DNA of 64,000 nucleotides from NCBI RefSeq assembly GCF_036244895.1, contig NZ_BQKE01000001.1, positions 186,001 to 250,000 on the forward strand. The letters run 5' to 3'. Under the pieces are notes generated by a model. The model searched no databases, was not told the origin of the DNA, and saw only the letters and a list, made by a program, of their open reading frames with translations. The position numbers and the translations under genes are program-made. Each line of letters starts with the position of its first letter. Position 1 is the stretch's first letter. Origin of the DNA: Persicobacter diffluens (GTDB lineage: Bacteria > Bacteroidota > Bacteroidia > Cytophagales > Cyclobacteriaceae). Shown here in pieces: positions 57,622-64,000 of the stretch.

Positions 57622-59637
57622 TTATGGCACTTGGTAAATATTACTGGTGTTGCGATATCCACTTTTATCTGAATACCAATCCGGATAGTTGCTTCCGCCA
57701 GATTCTACCCATTCCACAAATTTCAGATAAGTCTCATCAATACGTTTGCCCTCTGCGCAGTAATCAAAAGAATTGGGCAGGTTCATTGCCCATGGCAAAT
57801 TGTGTTGTGATTTATACAGCTTTCCATCATTGATGCTGGAGTCATCATCAGCATTTTGGAAAAGGCCGGTATCGGCTAAATCTGTGGGCGCTTTTCCTGC
57901 CAAATGAATTTCATACCCTCGTCTCATATTGGCAATCAGAATAGGGTCAAAAGGTGCATTCCCAATTTCAGCCGGAAGGATAGGATTTGTCAGTTCCATA
58001 GAAAACCGGAGTGTGTCCGGGGTTTGGTAAGGGTTGGCCGCCAAAACATTTACATAAGCGCCGCCAAAGGCCTGCATGATGTTATAAGCATTGTCAAAAA
58101 TGGGAACCACTGCAGTGGACTGCCCTGCTTCGGTGCCATTGGCCGCTATATTTAAATAGCCCTCCGCAAATGGCTGGATGCCATTTTCATCCGGTACTAC
58201 ATTCACAGAGCTGACCTGATTAGGGCTCAACTCGGGGAAGTTAATGGCAAATCCGTTTTTAAAGCCCGCTCCAATGGCCCGGATGACGAAGGTTCCTTCG
58301 ATAAAAGTCACCTGATAATTGCCGTTTTTCACGATTTGGTACTGATAATCAATTACCAGGTCATTAAAATCATAATCACCTTTACTTGGCCAGAGGTCTT
58401 CATAAGTTAAGGATGCGAAAGCGTTGGAGCCAGGGTAATAATCATAATAGGTTCTTTTCGGGTCATTGGGGTCGCGATCAAAAACGTCATCTACTCCATC
58501 CCCATCTCCATCGGTAGGATCCGTGGTTTCCGGCACATCACCTCTTGTAATATTGGATGTTGGGTTAGCCGTCGCATAAAATACCAGATCATTGAAATCC
58601 TGATCACAACCTCTTTCTTCTCTTTGGATGTCTTCAAATCCGAATAGATAAAGGTCTTCATCCGGATTGTAAAGCATGACCATATGCTGGCGGTTGTCCG
58701 CGCTATTTTCTGGGTTTAAATCCGGATGAGAATAGAAGCTCCATTTCGGGCTGGAAGGCTGTTGGTTGCTGAAGGCATTGGATAGAATAAAAAAGCCAAT
58801 GGTAGTTCCGGCATCAAAAGTTCCGATTTTTACTTTATCGCCGGACATCATTTGACCGCCACTGCCATTCAAAGAAGCATTTGGGAAAATGATGGTTCGG
58901 CTGTTTTCAATATCAGAGATGGAGCTTGGAGGATCATTTGTTGGGTAAGTGTAAAAACCCAGGGAGTTTCTGTAGCCCGCCCCTTCATGAACAACGGTGA
59001 CCCATACGTCAGTAGATCCACCGGTAATGTGTATTTCTTTGGTGGTAGCGTTCAGATAATCCGGGTTGTAAGTAGGGACCGGGAATCTTTCCGGTAGGCT
59101 CGCCTGCACTTGATCAATAAGAGCGGACGAGATATTATCTCCAGGACTTACAAGATAGTCGGGCAACCCATTGGTATTCCAGCTTCCTAAATACTGATAG
59201 CCTAGTGTGGGATCTCCGTTAACACTTACAGCGGAAATCCGGTTGCTGGGAGCAGAACGATCGGTAGTGATTTCAAACTGAAAGCCCTCACTTCGATAAA
59301 TAGGGAAAGAATCTTGTGGCACGCCGAATTTTGTAAAATGAACATAAACTTCTTCGGAGGCCGCGGGAATATTCAAATCAATTGTGGCGATTCCCTGGTT
59401 ATCGGTTTCACCATTGAAGATCACGTCAAATTGCTCATTTAACAGTACAAATTTTGTTTCGGTTAAATCAGTGGATAGGCCGATAGTGGAAGCACTTTCT
59501 GTTTGAAAATTAAAATCCTCGGGAATATTTAGATTTTGAAGCGCATCAACATCTTGATTATCTACCGGATTGTCTCGATCCGGGGAGCAGGACCATGCCA
59601 GGAGTATTACACTCAGAATAGCAAAATATTTTATCAT
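57622..59637 (-). CDS. LruC-domain lipoprotein
   Basis: 671 residues. Lipoprotein signal with lipobox LAWSC at residue 17. A short N-terminal beta domain (about 45-125) is followed by a DUF4114-like region (about 215-360, with SPKWSFYSHPDLNPE and FGFEDIQREERGCDQDFNDLVFY), a calcium-binding-like DGDGDGVDDVFDRDP linker (about 375-390), and the LruC domain (about 400-671) with FASLTYEDLWPSKGDYDFNDLV, the family hallmark. It is a large envelope protein, probably outer-membrane associated or surface displayed; ligand and role are unknown. Confidence 0.85.
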   Translation of the reverse strand: MIKYFAILSVILLAWSCSPDRDNPVDNQDVDALQNLNIPEDFNFQTESASTIGLSTDLTETKFVLLNEQFDVIFNGETDNQGIATIDLNIPAASEEVYVHFTKFGVPQDSFPIYRSEGFQFEITTDRSAPSNRISAVSVNGDPTLGYQYLGSWNTNGLPDYLVSPGDNISSALIDQVQASLPERFPVPTYNPDYLNATTKEIHITGGSTDVWVTVVHEGAGYRNSLGFYTYPTNDPPSSISDIENSRTIIFPNASLNGSGGQMMSGDKVKIGTFDAGTTIGFFILSNAFSNQQPSSPKWSFYSHPDLNPENSADNRQHMVMLYNPDEDLYLFGFEDIQREERGCDQDFNDLVFYATANPTSNITRGDVPETTDPTDGDGDGVDDVFDRDPNDPKRTYYDYYPGSNAFASLTYEDLWPSKGDYDFNDLVIDYQYQIVKNGNYQVTFIEGTFVIRAIGAGFKNGFAINFPELSPNQVSSVNVVPDENGIQPFAEGYLNIAANGTEAGQSTAVVPIFDNAYNIMQAFGGAYVNVLAANPYQTPDTLRFSMELTNPILPAEIGNAPFDPILIANMRRGYEIHLAGKAPTDLADTGLFQNADDDSSINDGKLYKSQHNLPWAMNLPNSFDYCAEGKRIDETYLKFVEWVESGGSNYPDWYSDKSGYRNTSNIYQVP

Positions 59638-59799
59638 TATTGAGGTTAATTTTGGTACTCTTAGAGTTACGGCTCTTCTGAAAAAAAATTAAACGCATGT
59701 TGCGGGTAATGTCGATTAAGCTTTGGTCATGATGTAATAAAAAGTTTTTTTGTGAAAAGTGTAAGGTAAAGTATTGAAAATTATCTTTTTAGGTACTTG

Positions 59800-59835
59800 C
59801 ATAAAACAAAAGCACTACCGGGGAGGCAGTGCTTT
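59800..59835 (-). terminator. Intrinsic terminator of the isocitrate dehydrogenase gene
   Basis: AAAGCACT (59809-59816) with AGTGCTTT (59828-59835), 11-nt loop, followed by TTGTTTTA on the minus strand. Confidence 0.85.
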
Positions 59836-59858
59836 CGCAATAAGAAATATTATAACTT

Positions 59859-61301
59859 TTATTCCCCTTGTCCGAGGGAATAAGCTCTTTCTCCATTGAA
59901 CATATACAAATGTTCTGTTTTGATAAAGTCGTGACCTTTATCGGCCAATATGGTCAGTAATTGAGCTACCTGACTATGACTTACCGTTTCATCAGTGGCG
60001 ACAAACCGACAACGCCAGTGGTCTACGCAGAAAGTTTCCGGATTACCATCCGGATATACCTTAATACCGCGGTTAGAAATCATTCTAAGTTTAAGCCCAT
60101 CAGCCTCAATGGCATTTAGAGCGTCACCAATGGTATTCGGGTTCATGTCTTCGCTTTTCCAGTCGATGAATACATCCACTCCCACTAATTCTTTCTTTTG
60201 AGGAGCGTATTTCGTCATGGGTTTTGGCTCCTCTTTTTGTTCATCGTAGGTTACTGATTTGAGCTCCGAAGGTTTTTTACCCAATCGCTCAATCACTGCC
60301 AAAGCAAATTCTTTGGTGCCTACTAATTCTTTAGAATCCGTTTTGTCGTAAATATCAGCCGTATGAATTCCATCCTCAATGGTTTTTAACCAGGCATTTT
60401 GGATTTTTTCGGCAATTTCCGGCTCGCCAATGTGTACCATCATCATCACGGCAGCATTGATCAGACCGGAGGGGTTGGCAATATTTTTTCCGGCAATATC
60501 CGGAGCAGAGCCGTGGATGGCCTCAAACATGGCGTAATTTTCCCCCACATTGGAAGATCCGCCCAATCCTACCGATCCGGTGATTTGTGCTGCAATATCT
60601 GAAATGATGTCCCCATAAAGATTCAGCGTTACGATAACATCGAAGATATGTGGACGATCGGCAATCATGGCCGAGCCGATATCGATGATCATGTGCTCCT
60701 GCTCAATTTCCGGATATTCCTTTCCTACTTCATCGAATACACGGTGGAAAAGGCCATCTGCCTGCTTCATGATATTGTCCTTGGTCATACAGGTCACTTT
60801 TTTGCGACCATATTTGCGGGCATATTCATAGGCATAACGTACGATTTTCTCGCAGCCGGACCTGGAGATGAGCTTCAGACACTGCACCACATCCTCCGTT
60901 TGCTGGTGTTCTATGCCGGCGTATAGATCCTCTTCATTTTCCCGGATAATCACCATGTCAGTTAATGGATGGTGAGTTTGTACATAGGGGAAGAAGGAGC
61001 GGCAGGGTCGGACATTGGCGTAAAGGCCAAGGGTTTTACGTGTGGTGACGTTCAGACTCTTGAAGCCACCACCCTGAGGAGTGGTAATCGGGGCTTTTAG
61101 AAAAATTTTATTCTTACGAAGGGATTCCCAGGATGAGGGCTCAATTCCTGCAGAAACACCTTTTAGGTACACATTTTTCCCAATTTCAATGGTTTCAATA
61201 TCAATAGGGGCTTTAGCTGCCTCCAAAATCGCCAAAGTGGCTTCCATGATTTCCGGTCCGATACCATCACCGTGGGCTACGGTTATTGTTTTGTTTGGCA
61301 T
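59859..61301 (-). CDS. icd: Isocitrate dehydrogenase with C-terminal extension
   Basis: 480 residues, longer than the roughly 340-residue core. The core (1-335) has AHGDGIGPEIMEATL, the isocitrate-binding ANVRPCRSF, DMVIIRENEEDLYAG, catalytic KDNIMKQADG and NLYGDIISDIAAQITGS, and EAIHGSAPDIAGKNIANPSG. Residues about 340-480 form an extra domain (VDVFIDWKSEDMNPNTIGDA, GLKLRMISNRGIKVYPDG) known from the Thermus/Rickettsia-type enzymes. Likely NADP-dependent oxidative decarboxylation of isocitrate in the TCA cycle, though cofactor use cannot be confirmed by eye. The isopropylmalate dehydrogenase family is close, but the core motifs and the extension favour IDH. Confidence 0.9.
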   Translation of the reverse strand: MPNKTITVAHGDGIGPEIMEATLAILEAAKAPIDIETIEIGKNVYLKGVSAGIEPSSWESLRKNKIFLKAPITTPQGGGFKSLNVTTRKTLGLYANVRPCRSFFPYVQTHHPLTDMVIIRENEEDLYAGIEHQQTEDVVQCLKLISRSGCEKIVRYAYEYARKYGRKKVTCMTKDNIMKQADGLFHRVFDEVGKEYPEIEQEHMIIDIGSAMIADRPHIFDVIVTLNLYGDIISDIAAQITGSVGLGGSSNVGENYAMFEAIHGSAPDIAGKNIANPSGLINAAVMMMVHIGEPEIAEKIQNAWLKTIEDGIHTADIYDKTDSKELVGTKEFALAVIERLGKKPSELKSVTYDEQKEEPKPMTKYAPQKKELVGVDVFIDWKSEDMNPNTIGDALNAIEADGLKLRMISNRGIKVYPDGNPETFCVDHWRCRFVATDETVSHSQVAQLLTILADKGHDFIKTEHLYMFNGERAYSLGQGE

Positions 61302-61738
61302 AACGATAGGGAATAAAAATTTAAGGTCTATGTTGATTTTATGATTCCTAACGAATTTAAAGAAATTTATTGATTTTTCAGGCTGCCATCCTTTTTTGAT
61401 TATAAATATGTGGTATTGGTAATTTATATAGGTATAGAGGATTTGATTTATATTTTTTGACTCAAAAAGAGGTCGAATATTACTGAATTATTCAGGGCTT
61501 TTTTAGGAAGAATTGTGGAGGATGACCGATCTTCTTTTTTCCATCAATTTATTTTAGTTACTTCAGCCCGCAAAAATACAAGCACTGCTAATTTTTGCTC
61601 ATTTACAGTGAATTAAATTGACTTTATCCTTTTTTTGCTAATACTTTAGGAGGGGAGTCAAAGGCCTTAAATAAATGCTACATTTTTTGCGATTTTAAGG
61701 TCAAGCTTTATCTTTGGTAAAAAAATTTCCATTTTGTA
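61302..61738. other. Divergent intergenic region, nothing recognised
   Basis: 437 bp, AT-rich, between icd and the crotonase gene. It must carry both promoters. A short TGAATTATTCA palindrome (near 61482) recalls the end of the interspersed repeat but is too short to call. Confidence 0.5.
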
Positions 61739-62518
61739 ATGTTTAAATCCATCGAATTTGAAGTGGAGGATAACGTCCTTCTGCTGACAATCAATAAGCC
61801 TGAAAAGTACAATGTATTGGACCTTCAGACGCTGGAGGATCTCAGAGAGGCGATTCAACGTGGATATGACGATGATGATGTGCGTGGGATGATTATCACC
61901 GGCAAGGGAGAGAAGTCTTTCTCTGCCGGGGTGGACATCAATGAAATCAAAACGCTGAACGAACTTAATGGTAGAAAATACTCTGAAACTGGTCAGGAGG
62001 TTTTTGCTATGATAGAGGATTGCCACAAGCCGGTGATTGCGGCGGTGAATGGCTTTGCTTTAGGGGGCGGCTGTGAACTGGCTATGGCCTGCCATATCCG
62101 CGTGGCAACAGAAAATGCCCGTTTTGGTCTTCCAGAGGTGAACCTGGGCTTGATTCCCGGTTTTGGCGGTACACAAAGAATGGCCAATATTGTGGGCAGA
62201 GGCAAAGCATTAGAATTAATGCTGACCGGAGATCAGGTGCCCGCCGCAGAAGGAAAAAACATAGGTCTGGTGAATCATGTGGTGTATGCTCAGGATGAGC
62301 TGATGGTGAAAGCCAAGGAAATCATGAGAAAGATTATTAACAAGGCACCACTGGCCATTGGTTCTGTGATCAGCTGTGTGAATGCCGCGTCCAAAGGAAC
62401 AGATGCCGGCTATCAGTCAGAAGCCAATAACTTCTCGAACCTTTGTAAGTCACAGGATTTTAAGGAAGGCGTATCGGCTTTTTTGGAAAAGCGTGACCCG
62501 GATTTTCAGGGAGAATAA
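61739..62518 (+). CDS. Enoyl-CoA hydratase/isomerase (crotonase family)
   Basis: 259 residues, normal length. Oxyanion-hole segments KSFSAGVDINEI and AAVNGFALGGGCELAMACHI, and the catalytic-glutamate region FGLPEVNLGLIPGFGGTQRM (near residue 138), are intact. It hydrates enoyl-CoA in fatty-acid degradation or a related pathway; methylglutaconyl-CoA hydratase and other crotonases cannot be excluded. Single gene with its own terminator, ahead of a flippase. Confidence 0.9.
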   Translation: MFKSIEFEVEDNVLLLTINKPEKYNVLDLQTLEDLREAIQRGYDDDDVRGMIITGKGEKSFSAGVDINEIKTLNELNGRKYSETGQEVFAMIEDCHKPVIAAVNGFALGGGCELAMACHIRVATENARFGLPEVNLGLIPGFGGTQRMANIVGRGKALELMLTGDQVPAAEGKNIGLVNHVVYAQDELMVKAKEIMRKIINKAPLAIGSVISCVNAASKGTDAGYQSEANNFSNLCKSQDFKEGVSAFLEKRDPDFQGE

Positions 62519-62540
62519 GCGACAAAAAATATTATTACAA

Positions 62541-62576
62541 ATAAAAAGGATTGGGTGATACTCAATCCTTTCCTTT
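62541..62576 (+). terminator. Intrinsic terminator of the crotonase gene
   Basis: AAAGGATTG (62545-62553) with CAATCCTTT (62563-62571), followed by CCTTTTATC. It lies 17 bp before the flippase start codon. Confidence 0.82.
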
Positions 62577-62592
62577 TATCAACCCATTTTTA

Positions 62593-64000
62593 ATGAGCAG
62601 ATTGAAAAAACTGGCCGGAGATACCGTGCTTTATGGCATGAGCAGTATTGTGGGCCGGATGCTGAACTACTTTTTAGTTCCTCTTTATACGACGTATTTG
62701 TCCGCAGCGGAATATGGTGTGGTGACTGAGCTGTACGCCTATGTCGCCTTTTTCATGGTATTATTCACCTTTGGAATGGAGACTACCTTCTTCCGCTTTG
62801 TTTCTCAGGATAAATCAAGTGCCAAATCTATTTTCAATCAAATTACCAGCCTCGTTTTGGTCATTGATACGGCACTGGCCTTATTGCTTTGTGCATTGGC
62901 CACGCCCATTATGAATTATTTGGAATTTCCGGGTAAAGAGGGCTATGTCTATGCTTTGGCGGCGATATTATTTTTGGACGGGGTGAGTGCCATCCCTTTT
63001 GCTAAATTGAGAATTGAAGGGAAGGCCAAGAAATTCGCCATGACCAAAATGATCAATATCCTCATCAATATGACCTTGAACATTGTGCTGTTGGTGGGTA
63101 TTAATGCCATTTTGGAAGGGAATTTTATGCCGGAACAGGCAGCATGGGTAAATAGCTGGTACAGCCCGGCCGTGGGACCAGCGATCGTTGTATTCTCTAA
63201 TTTAGTAGCCTCTGCGGCCAATTGGATCATGTTGGGCAGCGCCTTTCGCAGTTTTAAATTCCAATGGAATAAGGAGGCCATTAGTCCCATCGTACGTTAT
63301 GGTTACCCCCTTTTATTTATGGGCGTTGCCGGGACAACCAATGAAATGTTTTCCCGCCTGATGCTGAAGAAAATTCTTCCCGAAGGCTTTTATGAAGGCT
63401 TTTCAAATCAGGAAATTTTAGGAATTTTTGGGGCTTGTTATAAGCTGGCCATTTTTATGAATTTGGCGATTCAGGCCTATAAGTATGCTGCAGAACCCTT
63501 TTTCTTCAATAATTCCGGCGACAAGAGTTCCCCGGCGCTTATTGGTAAGGTGACCCATATTTTTATTGCTTTCGGGGCAGTGGCTTATGTAGGTATAGTC
63601 GCCAATCTGGATATTATCGCCATTTTTACCCTCAGACAAGCGGAATACAAGCTGGCACTGGATGCGGTTCCGGTACTGTTGATGGCTAATTTGCTGTTAG
63701 GGGTGTATTACAATTTGTCCATGTGGTATAAGCTTACGGACCGGACTTATGTGGGGACCTATCTAGCGGTTGGGGGAGCGATTTTGACCATTTTGTTGAA
63801 TCTCATGCTCATTCCAAGCTATGGATATATGGGCTCGGCCTATGTCACTTTTATCGTCTATTTATTGATGACCGTGGCAAGTTATATATTGGGGCAGAAA
63901 TATTACCCTATCCCTTATCAAATGGTGAGAGGAATGCTTTATTTGGTGCTCGCGGGCCTATTGGGTCACTTCTGTTTCCAATTAAAACTTGACAATTTCT
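62593..64000 (+). CDS. Polysaccharide/lipid flippase, MATE/MOP superfamily (runs off window)
   Basis: About 469 residues up to the right edge; the 3' end lies outside. Strings of membrane helices (roughly twelve visible) in two homologous bundles, with the typical start MSRLKKLAGDTVLYGMSSIV, NYFLVPLYTTYLSAAEYG, and ETTFFRFVSQ of Wzx-like proteins. Later, PLLFMGVAGTTNEMFSRLML starts the second bundle. Such proteins flip lipid-linked oligosaccharides across the inner membrane for O-antigen, capsule or exopolysaccharide. The substrate is unknown and no glycan cluster is visible on the plus strand before it. Confidence 0.88.
   Translation, partial: MSRLKKLAGDTVLYGMSSIVGRMLNYFLVPLYTTYLSAAEYGVVTELYAYVAFFMVLFTFGMETTFFRFVSQDKSSAKSIFNQITSLVLVIDTALALLLCALATPIMNYLEFPGKEGYVYALAAILFLDGVSAIPFAKLRIEGKAKKFAMTKMINILINMTLNIVLLVGINAILEGNFMPEQAAWVNSWYSPAVGPAIVVFSNLVASAANWIMLGSAFRSFKFQWNKEAISPIVRYGYPLLFMGVAGTTNEMFSRLMLKKILPEGFYEGFSNQEILGIFGACYKLAIFMNLAIQAYKYAAEPFFFNNSGDKSSPALIGKVTHIFIAFGAVAYVGIVANLDIIAIFTLRQAEYKLALDAVPVLLMANLLLGVYYNLSMWYKLTDRTYVGTYLAVGGAILTILLNLMLIPSYGYMGSAYVTFIVYLLMTVASYILGQKYYPIPYQMVRGMLYLVLAGLLGHFCFQLKLDNF

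Noticed and set aside
61470..61500. GAATTATTCA near 61482 as a remnant of the interspersed repeat
   Set aside because: Only about ten bases match and neither the core nor the other end is present.
1..64000. CRISPR array, prophage, integrase or transposase
   Set aside because: No spacer-repeat series with regular length, no phage structural genes and no transposase-like frame were seen.

Overview
The window is a chromosomal stretch of a gliding, Gram-negative member of the Bacteroidota, most likely a Cytophagales-type organism. The evidence is a full-length SprA (the type IX secretion translocon), a GldB-like gliding lipoprotein, TonB-type energy transducers, LruC and leucine-rich lipoproteins, start codons with weak Shine-Dalgarno sequences, and the Bacteroidota gene order ruvA-sprA-gcvH-vanZ. 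The exact genus cannot be read from the sequence. I see no prophage, insertion sequence with a transposase, CRISPR array or rRNA.

Layout. 1-3 kb: a truncated dsbD, a small exported protein and an M20 peptidase. 3-11.8 kb: a leucine-rich lipoprotein, a GAF/PAS sensor protein, a BamA-like barrel, endonuclease III, a degenerate asparagine-synthetase-like protein and gldB. 12.3-18 kb: a nitrite-ammonification cluster, nrfH-nrfA with its own System II cytochrome c assembly pair (ResB/CcsA) and an outer-membrane porin. 18.4-22.6 kb: a SigZ-like ECF sigma factor followed by a 23-cysteine metallothionein-like protein, a royal-jelly/DJ-1 fusion, and a VOC protein with a divergent HxlR regulator. 22.7-26.1 kb: a HigB/HigA toxin-antitoxin pair and feoAB. 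26-35 kb: housekeeping genes (lysC, ribH, a TPR protein, pdhA, recF, two tRNA-Arg, an acyl-CoA synthetase, YicC). 35-46.6 kb: two TonB paralogues, vanZ, gcvH, sprA, ruvA and a YjbQ protein. 46.7-54.8 kb: an HhH protein, riboflavin synthase, a three-gene envelope operon (phosphoesterase, glycosyltransferase, kinase-like) and an NtrC/NtrY-type two-component pair. 55-64 kb: threonine catabolism (kbl/tdh), an LruC lipoprotein, isocitrate dehydrogenase, a crotonase and the start of a flippase.

Two signals stand out. (1) An approximately 220-bp intergenic repeat occurs seven times (five well preserved, one diverged, one truncated). It has TTAA-bounded terminal inverted repeats, a highly conserved core, a palindrome kept across length variants, and a hairpin with a covarying base pair. 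Each copy lies close to the 3' end of at least one gene. (2) A bipartite promoter-like motif, TTTTTGCGTC-N15-CGTCT, lies upstream of both the SigZ-like gene and the adjacent metallothionein-like gene. This fits a self-activating ECF regulon in which both the sigma factor's tail and its target are cysteine-rich.

Other regulatory structure includes a shared TTTAGA-N5-TCTAAA site before feoAB and in the nrf control region, three phased TGTCCG boxes before the NtrC-type gene, paired inverted repeats before higB and before hxlR, and an intrinsic terminator of riboflavin synthase whose 3' arm contains the start codon of the next gene. Intrinsic terminators delimit most transcription units.
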